Assembly: GCA_030150045.1 (NCBI GenBank)
Contig: JASLGM010000038.1
Location: 50,752-114,751 of the forward strand
Length of the DNA stretch: 64,000 nt
Origin: Taishania sp.
Lineage (GTDB): Bacteria > Bacteroidota > Bacteroidia > Flavobacteriales_D > Crocinitomicaceae
Direction: 5' to 3'
The notes below the pieces were generated by a model. That model made no database searches. It was not told the DNA's origin and was given only the letters and a program-made list of their open reading frames with translations. Positions 36,325 through 45,409 of this stretch are shown in pieces. Position 1 is the first letter of the stretch. The number at the start of each line of letters is the position of its first letter. Both the position numbers and the translations under genes were made by a program.

Positions 36325-38676
36325 ATGAAAGGATTGTATTGCTTTTGTTTTTTGTTGTTCTCGGTGCTTTTCACGCATGTTTATGCACAAATTCCTACGG
36401 GAGGTTGGCGTATTTTCAGCCCAAATGAGCATGTAATTGGTGTGGAGCACGATCAGGATGTGATTTATGCGGCTTTTGAGTTGGGCGTACTGGTTTACGA
36501 TGTGAATTACAAAGAGAAATCCCTTTGGACGATTGCAAATGGGTTGTCAGATTCGAAAATTACTGCTTTCGGAAAACATGAGCAGAGTGGCAGTATTGTC
36601 ATTGGGTATGAAAATGGAAACATTGACCTGATAAAAAATGAGAAAATCCATAATATTCCGGGATTGAAATTGGCAAATAATTCAGGGGTTAAACAAATCT
36701 TTTCTTTTAGTTCAAACGGGCGGTTTATTCATGCAAATACAGGTCTTGGAATTGTATTGATTGACCCTAGTCGTTATGAAATAAAGGATACATATTACCC
36801 AAGCATATCTAATGAGCGCATTCTATCTTCGGAGTTATTACATGATACGTTATTTGCTTTGACTCCAAACCGCTTGTTAAAATGTGCGATTTCTAATCCT
36901 GCAATTTCTAATGCGGCTTATTGGAGTGAGGTTATTAATGTGCCTGTTAGTACAACTACAGATTGGAAATATGGACAAATGATTCAATGGAAAAATGAGT
37001 TGGTTATTTCTAAAATAAATGCTTCTTATGCCTTTGACACCCTTTTCAGAAGAACAGCATCACATTATCAAGTGTGGCAAGAAAACGGCGGATACATTGA
37101 GCTTAACAACATGAAGACTTCGGGCAATAAAATTGCTTATTACGGTGCGGATTTCATTCACATATATGACGATTGGAATAACCTCATCTTTCAACAAAAC
37201 CAATATCCATTTGGATCGGTTAATATAACGGCATTTGATTTCCATAAGGACAAAATCATTATAGGTGATTTATTATATGGTTTAATCATTCGAGAATATA
37301 ATGGGGAGTTAATACGCATACAATTCGAAGGGCCTAAAAGGTCTGACGCTTTTCGTCTAGATTGGTTAGATGGCACCCTGGTTTTAGCCCCTGGCAATAA
37401 TTCAGGAATTGCCCCTAATTACACGGGAATTGGTGCAGGGATTTTCAAAGATGAAAAATGGAAATATGTATGGAACGACCCTTACTGGCAGAATCGTCCT
37501 GTATGGGATAATGGAGCGATATCCATCAATCCGAAAAACAAAAAAGAATTTGCAGTTGGGACTTTATCTATGTTGCCCGTAAGCATACTTTCAATGGATG
37601 GCCATGTAATAGATACATTTTCTAGACATAACTCAACTTTAGAAGTTTATGCGAACAATAACATGGGCTGGTATTTCATTAATGATTTGTCCTATGATTC
37701 AAAAGGAAATCTTTGGATCATAAATGGAAATGTCACTAGTGTTTTAAAGGTAAAAGATAAAGATGGCAACTGGGGGAGCATAAACCTAGGTTATAATTCG
37801 TCCAACAAATTAGGTCACCGAATTTATGTTGACTACTTCGACAATGTATGGGTAATTATGAAAGGGAATGGAGTTATTGGATACAAACCTGGAGATAACG
37901 TTACAGCTACGAGTGACGACAAAAAAGCACATCTAAATTCGGCAAGTCTATTAGGGGAAATGTGGCCATCAAGCAATGTAACAGCTGTTACGATGGATTT
38001 CGACAATAAACTATGGATTGGTACAGATCAAGGATTTTGTATTCTTCATAACGCTAACACAATATTTGATAAAGCACCAGGTTCATATACCGTTCAACGT
38101 CCAAAAGTGAAAGCAACAGAGGAAGGAAACTATGAGGAATTCAAATATGTACTTGGTTCCATTTCTATTACGGATATTGCTGTAGATGGAGGAAATAGAA
38201 AGTGGCTTGGAACAAGCAGTGCTGGAGTAATATTAATGACTCCTGATGGTCAAGAAATCCTTGAACATTTTACAATAGAGAATTCTCCGTTACTTTCCAA
38301 CACTATTTTAGACATTGAAATAGACCACAAAACAGGAGAGGTTTATTTTGTAACGGATAAAGGGATGATTTCTTATCGAGGATCAGCAACACATGAAGAC
38401 CCCACCTACTCCGATGTGAAGATTTTTCCAAATCCAGTTACGCCAGATTTCAACGGATACATTACGATTCAAGGTATCATGTATGATTCAGACATAAAAA
38501 TAACGGATGTAGCCGGAAATGTTGTGTATAAAACAACTTCGAGTGGTGGAACAGCAACCTGGAATGGTCTTGATTTTGATGGAAATCGTGTAGCGACAGG
38601 AGTCTATTTGTTTTGGACCGCTTCAAACACGAAGAAAGGGAAGTTTGTAGGAAAAGTAGCTGTAATTAGTGAATGA
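36325..38676 (+). CDS. porZ: PorZ-like T9SS attachment-complex protein
   Basis: A 783-residue exported protein. A signal peptide (FCFLLFSVLFTHVYAQ) precedes a two-propeller region with repeated blades (SLWTIANGLSDSKITAFG, KLWIGTDQGFCIL, RKWLGTSSAGVILM). The C-terminal sorting-type domain begins VKIFPNPVTPDFNGY. Size, architecture and overlap with recO match PorZ, which in Porphyromonas works with PorU, PorV and PorQ in the surface attachment complex that processes T9SS cargo. The stop overlaps the recO start by 4 nt, so translation is probably coupled. Confidence 0.9.
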   Translation: MKGLYCFCFLLFSVLFTHVYAQIPTGGWRIFSPNEHVIGVEHDQDVIYAAFELGVLVYDVNYKEKSLWTIANGLSDSKITAFGKHEQSGSIVIGYENGNIDLIKNEKIHNIPGLKLANNSGVKQIFSFSSNGRFIHANTGLGIVLIDPSRYEIKDTYYPSISNERILSSELLHDTLFALTPNRLLKCAISNPAISNAAYWSEVINVPVSTTTDWKYGQMIQWKNELVISKINASYAFDTLFRRTASHYQVWQENGGYIELNNMKTSGNKIAYYGADFIHIYDDWNNLIFQQNQYPFGSVNITAFDFHKDKIIIGDLLYGLIIREYNGELIRIQFEGPKRSDAFRLDWLDGTLVLAPGNNSGIAPNYTGIGAGIFKDEKWKYVWNDPYWQNRPVWDNGAISINPKNKKEFAVGTLSMLPVSILSMDGHVIDTFSRHNSTLEVYANNNMGWYFINDLSYDSKGNLWIINGNVTSVLKVKDKDGNWGSINLGYNSSNKLGHRIYVDYFDNVWVIMKGNGVIGYKPGDNVTATSDDKKAHLNSASLLGEMWPSSNVTAVTMDFDNKLWIGTDQGFCILHNANTIFDKAPGSYTVQRPKVKATEEGNYEEFKYVLGSISITDIAVDGGNRKWLGTSSAGVILMTPDGQEILEHFTIENSPLLSNTILDIEIDHKTGEVYFVTDKGMISYRGSATHEDPTYSDVKIFPNPVTPDFNGYITIQGIMYDSDIKITDVAGNVVYKTTSSGGTATWNGLDFDGNRVATGVYLFWTASNTKKGKFVGKVAVISE

Positions 38677-39356
38677 AAAATTCAGAAGAAGGTATTGTTT
38701 TAAAACGTATAAATTTCTCGGAAACGTCGCAGGTTGTTACCCTTCTAACCCGATCTAAAGGTGTAAAAACCTTCTTATATAAGGGCGGAAAGAAAAAGAA
38801 AACGGCTTTATATCCGTTGCAAATTTGCGAATTCAATTCCTATCAAAGAAACGAATCTTCTTTGGCGCTTATGAGTGATTTTCATGCCACAGACAAGACC
38901 AGTCAATTGATGATATCACCCGTAAAAGGTCTTCTTGCTTTTTTCTTCGCAGACATCATTCTCAATTGCATTCCCGTGGAAGAAGAGGATGATGGATTAT
39001 TCCGTTTTATATCAAATTGGATAAAGGTTATAAACGAATCAGAAGACCTGTCTATCCTACCCACCGTTTTTTTAGCTCAGTTAATTAACCACATTGGATA
39101 CGCTCCAGACATACAAGAAAATGCACGATCATTTGATATAAAAAATGGGGAGTTCCTTTCCTTTGAGAAACAAGATGGTTATTGCGTTTACGGACAAGAA
39201 TGTGAACAATTATTAAATTTATTCAATAACGAAGCCTTTGACCCCATTTACAGGCACAAAATGTTAAATGTATTGATTGACTTTTGCACCATTCACATCC
39301 CAAAATTTAACGTTTCCAAATCATTGGAAATAGTAACCACCGTACTACATGATTAG
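38673..39356 (+). CDS. recO: DNA repair protein RecO
   Basis: A 227-residue protein with the N-terminal OB fold (EEGIVLKRINFSETSQVVTLLTR interrupted after RINFSE as the diagnostic part, and FLYKGGKKKK) and the helical C-terminal part (NHIGYAPDIQ, FDIKNGEF). It lacks the zinc cysteine set of some RecO proteins, as is usual in this phylum. RecO acts with RecR to load RecA at single-strand gaps. It overlaps porZ by 4 nt and its stop overlaps the converging lipoprotein gene by 4 nt. Confidence 0.92.
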   Translation: MKNSEEGIVLKRINFSETSQVVTLLTRSKGVKTFLYKGGKKKKTALYPLQICEFNSYQRNESSLALMSDFHATDKTSQLMISPVKGLLAFFFADIILNCIPVEEEDDGLFRFISNWIKVINESEDLSILPTVFLAQLINHIGYAPDIQENARSFDIKNGEFLSFEKQDGYCVYGQECEQLLNLFNNEAFDPIYRHKMLNVLIDFCTIHIPKFNVSKSLEIVTTVLHD

Positions 39357-41047
39357 TCGCGTAGTTCTTTAATAAATACTTCAGAAAAATCAATTACTTC
39401 TGTTTGACCTGCTTGAACATCACGTGCACGTACATTAACAATGACAATCATGTCATCACGTAAAAGAGGAATTACCGTATAACTTTCTTTTAAATAATCC
39501 TGAGCATTACGAATAAATCCATTGCGTAGATTCATCTCTTTCTCTCCAATGGCTTGTCTCACAACTTCATTAAATGCAGGATAGGAAAAACGGAAAGCAT
39601 TTGTATTCGATGCGTCTGTATAAAACGGGAACAAGAAATCAATCGGAGAAGGAATATCTGCTACAACTCCAGCTTTCCAGATTTTTGCTTCTCCAGCTTT
39701 AATTGCCTCATTACGTTCCAAAAAAGAAACCGATTTGAGGGCTAAAGAAATGCCTAAGTTTTTTTTCAATTGGTTCTTAACTCCTTCTGCAATTGCATAA
39801 TTTAGACTTCCTTTATCACCATTTACATATAAGGTCAATTCTGGAAACGGTTTCCTCACAGAATAACCTGCCTTAACTAATAATTGTTGTGCCAGGTTAA
39901 CATCGACACTGGTCAAAGCACTTTTATTATCAAATTCCACCATATAGGGAACATATCCATTATCTGGCACCACCCCATCTCCATTTAACACTTGTACAAT
40001 CAGTGCTTCGGGATCAATCGCTAAGGTGAATGCCTTTCGAACATTAAGGTCATTGAACGGCGCTATGGATTGATTAAATCCAATAAAATCGATACCAAGA
40101 ACGGTAGAGGATTCCACTCTATGCTTAACGTTTTTACCTTCTTTTGCCTCTTGCAGTGTTCCTAATATATCGTCAACTTGCCCAGCACCAACATCAAGTA
40201 CCAAATCAATATCACGATTCCTAAATGCCATCAACTCTGTTTTCTTATCACGATTATGAATGACTTCAATTTCTGAAAGATAAGGCAACTTATTACCAAA
40301 AGCATCTGACTTCCAATAATTGTCATTTCTAACTAACAACAGCTTTTTATCATCGAAAACTGAAAGTTGAAAAGGTCCCGTTCCAACAGGATGATGCACA
40401 ATCTTGTCTCCATATTTGGCGAGCGCTTCTTGCGGAAAGATGGACAAATTATTTTTGGTTACAATCGCTTCGAAACCTATATAAGGTTGATTAAGTGTGA
40501 TGACGACAGCATTGTCCTTTACTTGAATTCCTTCAACGCCACTCTTATTCTTTCCTTTGGATTCATAATAACTTTTCGCTCCCTTTACCAAATCAATAAA
40601 ATTGAAATCGGGAAGTACCAAATGACTACCCGAACAAAGGTAATCCAGGGCGAACTTTACATCTTCAGCTACTAAGTGACGTGTTCCTTCTTTGAAGCAC
40701 TCATCCTTATGGAAGGATACTCCTTTACGGATATGGAAAGTATAAACTGTTCCATCGCCATTGATTTCAAAGCGTTCAGCTAAAGCAGGTTTAATATCTA
40801 AACTAACACCATCGAGTTTTAATAAACTTTCGAAAATTTGCGTTGTGATCCTTTGCGAATATTTATCGTTAACTGCGGATGGGAAGAAGTTCTGTACCGG
40901 TTCTTCGGACATAAAACGAAGTTTTCCTCCATAGGTTTTTCCTCCATCAATAAGTTTTACTTGTTCCTTCCCATTATTATTTGAGGAACAAGCGAGCAAT
41001 ACGCACATGGCAGCGCAAACAGCTAAGTAAAAGCGTGTTGTTTTCAT
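39353..41047 (-). CDS. Family 5 extracellular solute-binding lipoprotein
   Basis: A 564-residue lipoprotein (lipobox LLAC, Cys at about 20) of the peptide/nickel-binding SBP family 5: ALAERFEINGDGTVYTFHIRKG near residue 92 (shortened diagnostic TVYTFHIRKGVSFH), HHPVGTGPFQL, FNDLNVRKAFTLAID. Such proteins usually deliver oligopeptides to an ABC permease, but no permease or ATPase gene adjoins it here. It may work with a permease encoded elsewhere or have another role. Confidence 0.88.
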   Translation of the reverse strand: MKTTRFYLAVCAAMCVLLACSSNNNGKEQVKLIDGGKTYGGKLRFMSEEPVQNFFPSAVNDKYSQRITTQIFESLLKLDGVSLDIKPALAERFEINGDGTVYTFHIRKGVSFHKDECFKEGTRHLVAEDVKFALDYLCSGSHLVLPDFNFIDLVKGAKSYYESKGKNKSGVEGIQVKDNAVVITLNQPYIGFEAIVTKNNLSIFPQEALAKYGDKIVHHPVGTGPFQLSVFDDKKLLLVRNDNYWKSDAFGNKLPYLSEIEVIHNRDKKTELMAFRNRDIDLVLDVGAGQVDDILGTLQEAKEGKNVKHRVESSTVLGIDFIGFNQSIAPFNDLNVRKAFTLAIDPEALIVQVLNGDGVVPDNGYVPYMVEFDNKSALTSVDVNLAQQLLVKAGYSVRKPFPELTLYVNGDKGSLNYAIAEGVKNQLKKNLGISLALKSVSFLERNEAIKAGEAKIWKAGVVADIPSPIDFLFPFYTDASNTNAFRFSYPAFNEVVRQAIGEKEMNLRNGFIRNAQDYLKESYTVIPLLRDDMIVIVNVRARDVQAGQTEVIDFSEVFIKELRD

Positions 41048-41089
41048 AAGTAATAGCTAAGGTGAATGTAGTAATTGTTGTCGTGTATA

Positions 41090-42058
41090 CTAATAACCAA
41101 TTTTGGTTCTAACACGTTTCAGTACTTCTTGAGCGTAAGCCCTAGCTTTTGCTTCTCCTTGTTGCAAAGCAGCTTCAATTTCGTGTTCATTTTCCATCAA
41201 ATGTTTGTACTTTATACGTGCATCAGCGAATTTGTCACAAATCACTTCGTAAAGGGCTTGTTTAGCATGTCCATATCCAAAGCCACCTTGAAGATAGTTT
41301 TGACGCATTTCTTCAATTTGAGTTTCAGTTGCTACTAAGCGATACAAAGCAAAGACATTACATGTTTCAGGATCTTTTACATCTTCCAATTCTTTACTAT
41401 CCGTTTGGATACCCATGATTTGCTTACGCAAAGGCTTATCCTCTTGGAAAATATTGATAAAATTGTTTCGTGACTTACTCATTTTCTCGCCATCTGTACC
41501 AGGGACAATCTTTGTGTCTTCATTGATTAATCCTTCAGGCATGACAAACGTTTCACCATATTGATTGTGAAAACGGCTTGCAACATCACGTGTAAATTCT
41601 AAATGTTGTTCTTGGTCTTTACCAACTGGTACTTTCTCTGCATCATAAATCAAGATATCCGCAGCCATCAGCATAGGATACGTGAACAAACCTCCATTTA
41701 CATCATTTAAACGATCTGCTTTATCTTTAAATCCATGTGCCAAACTCAATCTTGAATAAGGGAACAAGCACAAAAGATACCACATCAATTCAGTTACCTC
41801 AGGAATACGACTTTGACGATAAAAAACTGTTTTTTCTAAATCTACACCTAAAGACAGCCATGCAGCGGCCGTACTTTTTGTATTAAATGCCAATTCTTCT
41901 TTATCGCGAATTTGTGTAAAAGAATGTAAATCAGCAATAAATAAGAAAGACTCATTTCCTGGGGTATTTGCCAAATCGATTGCCGGTTGGATTGCTCCTA
42001 AAATATTGCCAAAATGTGGGGTTCCCGTACTTTGTGTTCCTGTTAAGATTCTTGCCAT
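41090..42058 (-). CDS. trpS: Tryptophan--tRNA ligase
   Basis: A 322-residue class I aminoacyl-tRNA synthetase. The HIGH-equivalent lies in TGTPHFGNILGA near residue 14, the Trp-binding region in PMLMAADILIYDAEKVPVG and the KMSKS loop in DGEKMSKSRNN. Length matches bacterial TrpRS. ATG 42058 starts the conserved ARILTGTQSTG; the open frame continues 43 codons upstream to 42187 with Leu/Ile/Asn-rich residues that look non-coding. A -7-like TAAATTTG on the minus strand (42119-42126) lies in that extension. Confidence 0.96.
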   Translation of the reverse strand: MARILTGTQSTGTPHFGNILGAIQPAIDLANTPGNESFLFIADLHSFTQIRDKEELAFNTKSTAAAWLSLGVDLEKTVFYRQSRIPEVTELMWYLLCLFPYSRLSLAHGFKDKADRLNDVNGGLFTYPMLMAADILIYDAEKVPVGKDQEQHLEFTRDVASRFHNQYGETFVMPEGLINEDTKIVPGTDGEKMSKSRNNFINIFQEDKPLRKQIMGIQTDSKELEDVKDPETCNVFALYRLVATETQIEEMRQNYLQGGFGYGHAKQALYEVICDKFADARIKYKHLMENEHEIEAALQQGEAKARAYAQEVLKRVRTKIGY

Positions 42059-42177
42059 AATATGTCCAAATAATTGATGTTCAAATAATGCTCGTATCGT
42101 AAGCCATTTGTTAATCTTCAAATTTAAGGAAAGCAAAACGATATTAATTAATCTAAGGCTTATATTTCTAAAATTGA

Positions 42178-42966
42178 ATGCAAACAATTCTTTCTTATCT
42201 TTACCTTGTGCACATAGTGAGAACTTTTTTTGGCCTTCTTTACAAACTGTATGTCAGTTTACTTTTTCTTTGCCTTGCATTGATCTTGCAACCCTTATTG
42301 CTTTTACTTCTTAGAAAAGAAAGTCTACACCCATACGCTCACTCCGTATTTGTGTTTTGGTCCTATACATTCTGCATACTCTCCGGGTGGATAGTACGGG
42401 TCAAAGGTAAAGAGCATTTACAACACGACGAGCCACTCATTATTGTTGCTAATCACAGTTCTTTTTTAGATATCTTTCTATTACCTATGATTTTCCGCAA
42501 TAAAAAGCATGTGTTTTTAGGGAAAGCAGAAATCCTTCGTTATCCTATCATTCGTCATTATTTTCATAATTATCACATTCCCGTGTATAGAGGAAGTGGC
42601 ATAAAAGCAGGAAAATCCATTATACATGCTGGGAAGAAAATAAAAAATGGATGGTCCATAGTAATTTTTCCAGAAGGCGGGATTTCGGATGACAAGAAAC
42701 CTCAATTAACCCCTTTCAAAAACGGCGCTTTTCAATTAGCTAAATCTCTAAATTGTGCCATTTTACCCATTACCTTTCGCAATAACTATAAACATTTAGA
42801 CGAACCCATTACCTTACATTCAGGAGCCAGTCCGGGAGTGATTCGCATAACTATACACAAACCTATTGAACGCGAAAAAGTAGCAGAACAATCGCTAACC
42901 GCTTTAAAGAATCATTGTTATACAGAAATTCATCAAGAATTAATGGGTTTTCCCGCTGAAAAATGA
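42178..42966 (+). CDS. plsC: 1-acyl-sn-glycerol-3-phosphate acyltransferase (PlsC family)
   Basis: A 262-residue membrane-bound acyltransferase. Hydrophobic N-terminal segments (about 15-45) precede the catalytic NHSSFLD (H-x4-D) near residue 92, PVYRGSG near 138 and FPEGG near 164, the PlsC motif set. It acylates lysophosphatidic acid in membrane lipid synthesis. The ATG at 42178 opens the frame; a GTG 13 codons later is an alternative. It diverges from trpS and is followed by gatC. Confidence 0.88.
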   Translation: MQTILSYLYLVHIVRTFFGLLYKLYVSLLFLCLALILQPLLLLLLRKESLHPYAHSVFVFWSYTFCILSGWIVRVKGKEHLQHDEPLIIVANHSSFLDIFLLPMIFRNKKHVFLGKAEILRYPIIRHYFHNYHIPVYRGSGIKAGKSIIHAGKKIKNGWSIVIFPEGGISDDKKPQLTPFKNGAFQLAKSLNCAILPITFRNNYKHLDEPITLHSGASPGVIRITIHKPIEREKVAEQSLTALKNHCYTEIHQELMGFPAEK

Positions 42967-42974
42967 TAATTTTG
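42967..42974 (+). promoter_or_regulatory. Promoter -7 box of gatC
   Basis: TAATTTTG (TAnnTTTG) overlaps the plsC stop codon and ends 18 bp before the gatC ATG, so gatC may have its own promoter besides read-through from plsC. Confidence 0.5.
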
Positions 42975-42992
42975 CAAGAGAATATTTAGAAC

Positions 42993-43283
42993 ATGAACAT
43001 TACAGAAGAATTGGTTGATCACATTGCTCACTTAGCAAGATTGGAGTTTGAAGGAGACGCAAAACAAGCGATCTCACAAGATTTGACGAACATCATTTCG
43101 TTCATGGAAAAATTACAAGAAGTTGAAACAGAAAACGTTGAACCTCTTGTTTTCATGAGTCCAGAAATCAACCGTTTGCGTGAAGATATTGCTATTGAAA
43201 CCTTAACTCACGAAGAAATCTTAAAGAATGCACCAAAAAAAGATTCAGATTACTTCCGTATCCCTAAAGTTTTAGACAAATAA
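42993..43283 (+). CDS. gatC: Asp/Glu-tRNA amidotransferase subunit GatC
   Basis: A 96-residue protein of normal GatC length: HIAHLARLEFEGDA near the start, DLTNIISFMEKLQEV in the middle, and DYFRIPKVLDK at the C-terminus. GatC stabilises the GatA-GatB complex that amidates mischarged Glu-tRNA(Gln) or Asp-tRNA(Asn). gatA and gatB are not in the window, so the complex is encoded at scattered sites. Its end overlaps the end of converging ispD by 12 nt. Confidence 0.93.
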   Translation: MNITEELVDHIAHLARLEFEGDAKQAISQDLTNIISFMEKLQEVETENVEPLVFMSPEINRLREDIAIETLTHEEILKNAPKKDSDYFRIPKVLDK

Positions 43284-43925
43284 TTCGGCCAATTTAAGAT
43301 CAAAAGGCGTAGTGATTTTTATATTTTCAGGATTTCCTGGAACAAGATGAATCGCATGTCCATCATTTTCAACAACCGAAGCATCATCCGTAAAATCCTT
43401 AGAAAAAGGTTGCTTATAGGCATTTTGCAATAGCTTAGCTGCAAAAACTTGTGGTGTTTGAACTCGAACATATTTGCCTCTATCGACCAACCCACTCTTT
43501 CCCTCATTTACGTATCTCAACGAATCGTGAATCGGTAAAACTGGAATAGCAGCATGGTATATTTTTGCCGCATCAACCAATCTTTCAAGCGTATCTTGAT
43601 GAACGAAAGGGCGAACCCCATCATGAATCGCAATGAAATCACCATGACAATGCACTAACGCATTTTGAATAGAATGAAAACGCTCTCTTCCTCCCGCTAC
43701 AATTTTCACACCCTGAATAGCATGCAGATCAAGTAATTCCCGACCAACCTCTAAATGAGACTCTGGCAAAGTCAGCACAAATTCAGCATGCGGTAAAAAA
43801 CCTTGTAGACGTTCCAAGGTATGCACAAGAATTGCCTTGCCGTTTAACGCAAGAAATTGTTTAGGTTGTTGAGTTCCCATGCGCTTCCCAACACCACCAG
43901 CGGTAATGATAACACTTAACTTCAT
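43272..43925 (-). CDS. ispD: 2-C-methyl-D-erythritol 4-phosphate cytidylyltransferase
   Basis: A 217-residue nucleotidyltransferase: AGGVGKRMGTQQPKQFL near the start (CTP-binding loop), HDGVRPFV in the middle and RVQTPQVF plus FTDDASVVE towards the end, all typical of IspD. It makes CDP-methylerythritol in the non-mevalonate isoprenoid pathway. ATG 43925 starts the conserved KLSVIITAGG; the frame extends 12 residues further only without homology. Confidence 0.94.
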   Translation of the reverse strand: MKLSVIITAGGVGKRMGTQQPKQFLALNGKAILVHTLERLQGFLPHAEFVLTLPESHLEVGRELLDLHAIQGVKIVAGGRERFHSIQNALVHCHGDFIAIHDGVRPFVHQDTLERLVDAAKIYHAAIPVLPIHDSLRYVNEGKSGLVDRGKYVRVQTPQVFAAKLLQNAYKQPFSKDFTDDASVVENDGHAIHLVPGNPENIKITTPFDLKLAELFV

Positions 43926-43964
43926 GGCACAAAAAAAGGTTGCCTTAGACAACCTCTCCATATT

Positions 43965-44162
43965 TTACTTCAGCTGATTTGGATCGTTTTTCGCTTTCTT
44001 ATTGAAGTTAATTTGATGTCTCAACCAAAAGAAAAGTCCGAAAAAACCAAGTAACAAAACGGCCGTGTTGAAGAACGTAGTTAAACCAACATTATCATCA
44101 AATACGGATAAAGCTGATTCTACCGAAGCTCCAAATCCCCAGAAAAAATCATATAATGTCAT
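43965..44162 (-). CDS. Small single-span membrane protein, unknown
   Basis: A 65-residue protein with one hydrophobic segment (NTAVLLLGFFGLFFWLRH, about 32-49) and a charged C-terminal tail with KKAKNDPNQLK. It lies 39 bp upstream of ispD in the same direction. It resembles in size and layout the short Trp/Phe-rich membrane proteins of Flavobacteriales, but I cannot name a family. Codon use and the conserved-looking TM support it as real. Confidence 0.6.
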   Translation of the reverse strand: MTLYDFFWGFGASVESALSVFDDNVGLTTFFNTAVLLLGFFGLFFWLRHQINFNKKAKNDPNQLK

Positions 44163-44319
44163 GTCAATGCTTTTTGAATAAACAAATTAAGCGAAAAAAA
44201 ACCAATTAGCGCCCATTCTACCGCTTTTTTTAATCATTCTTGATACCATTCACATCGAAACCCATTTGAACGAACAAAAATACAATCAAAAAAAAGGGAA
44301 ACATAGTTTTTTGGGCATT

Positions 44320-44354
44320 CCCTCCCTTCCCCAAGCTAATTGGGGAAGGGAGGG
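44320..44354. repeat. Perfect 15-bp inverted repeat
   Basis: CCCTCCCTTCCCCAA (44320-44334) and TTGGGGAAGGGAGGG (44340-44354) are exact complements around the loop GCTAA. It sits directly before the S1 core. Copy S2 has a much shorter C-rich/G-rich pair (CCCC/GGGG) in the same place. Confidence 0.9.
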
Positions 44355-44356
44355 CG

Positions 44357-44419
44357 GGCTATCCGTTTTATCTTTTTTCACTGCGTTCTAAAAGGATGCC
44401 ACTGCTATCCCTAACGCGA
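44357..44419 (+). repeat. S repeat copy S1
   Basis: A core of about 63 bp shared with S2: GGCTATCCG, then TATCTTTTTT, AAAAGGATGCC, CTATCC, TAACGCG. GGCTATCC can pair with GGATGCC, making a hairpin. It is immediately followed by R6, so the two families are adjacent here. Confidence 0.7.
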
Positions 44420-44444
44420 GATCTGTTTTCTAACCAAGATCTCA

Positions 44445-44589
44445 CTGCCCGGATGGAGCGTGACAGCTAAAGGAAGTGGAAAAGGTAAAAGCGCTAGGTT
44501 GCCACTGCGACCAAAGGAAGCACGTGGCAGACAGCTTGCGTACCTTTTTTCACAACTTTACTAAAACGCGTAAAACGATAAAGGCAGCC
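44445..44589 (+). repeat. R repeat copy R6
   Basis: A 145-bp copy with the best-preserved fold. The lower stem TAAAGG plus GTGGAAAAGGTA pairs with TACCTTTTTTCAC plus ACTTTA. The upper stem is TTGCCAC/GTGGCA, and the loop is TGCGACCAAAGGAAGCA. The ends are CTGCCCGGATGGAGCG and ACGATAAAGGCAGCC. GCGT on the left faces ACGC on the right. Confidence 0.9.
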
Positions 44590-44616
44590 AAAAAAAAGCG
44601 ACTAAAAAGCCGCTTT
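44590..44616 (-). terminator. Probable terminator of rsmA
   Basis: On the minus strand AAAGCGGCT pairs with AGTCGCTTT (one mismatch) and is followed by a run of T, 14 nt after the rsmA stop. Confidence 0.7.
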
Positions 44617-44629
44617 CCTTTATTTTTAA

Positions 44630-45409
44630 TTAAATCTTATGTTTTTCAATGAAACTCGTCAACTCAATAAATTGCTCGACACTCAACACTTCGGGGCGTA
44701 AGGCAAAATATGGATGATCTTCGGACAAGGTGTATCCCAACATTTTCACGGAATTTCGGATGGTTTTTCGGCGTTGATTGAACGTTGCCTTCACCAAACG
44801 GATAAACAAAGTTTCGTCGCATTCCAGCTGCTGGCGGTCATTTCGCTTGCAACGGATCACACCAGATTTCACTTTCGGCGGTGGGTTAAATACATGTTCG
44901 TCTACCGTAAAACAGTATTCGATGTCGTAAAATGCTTGTAAAAGCACACTCAAAATTCCATATTGTTTACTCCCCGGTTTTTCCGCCACTCGCACAGCTA
45001 CTTCCTTCTGAAACATTCCCATAATTTCTGGAATCTGATTGCGGTAATCCAAGCATTTGAACAGAATTTGCGAAGAAATGTTGTAAGGGAAATTTCCAAC
45101 TACAGCAAAAGGTTCATCTTGAAAAATGGTTGACAAATCGTGTCTTAGGAAGTCAAATCCGTGAATTTTTCCATGTAACTTCGGATAATGCGCTTCTAAA
45201 TAGGCGACTGATTCGGTATCAATTTCCATTACGTGGACATCTGTTTCGGGCATGTCTAACAAGTATTTTGTCAGCGCTCCCATTCCAGGTCCAATTTCCA
45301 AAATGGTTTTACAGTCGTTATGAAAACTGTATTGATTGGCAATTTTTCTACAGATATTTTCGTCTGTCAAGAAATGCTGCCCGAGGTGTTTTTTTGGTTT
45401 TACGCTCAC
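44630..45409 (-). CDS. rsmA: 16S rRNA dimethyladenosine transferase RsmA (KsgA)
   Basis: A 259-residue methyltransferase: KKHLGQHFLTDENIC at the start, SAM-binding ILEIGPGMGALTKYL (about 38-52), catalytic NFPYNISSQ (about 105, the N-L/F-P-Y motif), and FNQRRKTIRNS near the C-terminus. It dimethylates two adjacent adenosines in helix 45 of 16S rRNA. It overlaps the DUF4286 gene by 4 nt, giving a coupled pair. Confidence 0.96.
   Translation of the reverse strand: MSVKPKKHLGQHFLTDENICRKIANQYSFHNDCKTILEIGPGMGALTKYLLDMPETDVHVMEIDTESVAYLEAHYPKLHGKIHGFDFLRHDLSTIFQDEPFAVVGNFPYNISSQILFKCLDYRNQIPEIMGMFQKEVAVRVAEKPGSKQYGILSVLLQAFYDIEYCFTVDEHVFNPPPKVKSGVIRCKRNDRQQLECDETLFIRLVKATFNQRRKTIRNSVKMLGYTLSEDHPYFALRPEVLSVEQFIELTSFIEKHKI

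Larger units (their letters stand above)
44163..44629. other. Intergenic repeat island (S1, perfect hairpin, R6)
   Basis: A gap of about 470 bp without a gene. It holds a perfect 15-bp hairpin, repeat S1, a GAGATCT/AGATCTC hairpin at 44418-44443, repeat R6 and a terminator-like hairpin next to rsmA. Nothing else is seen in the left 150 bp apart from AT-rich upstream DNA of the small membrane protein. Confidence 0.7.

Noticed and set aside
42059..42187. N-terminal extension of trpS
   Set aside because: The 43 extra codons are AT-driven residues ahead of the conserved start and overlap a promoter-like box.
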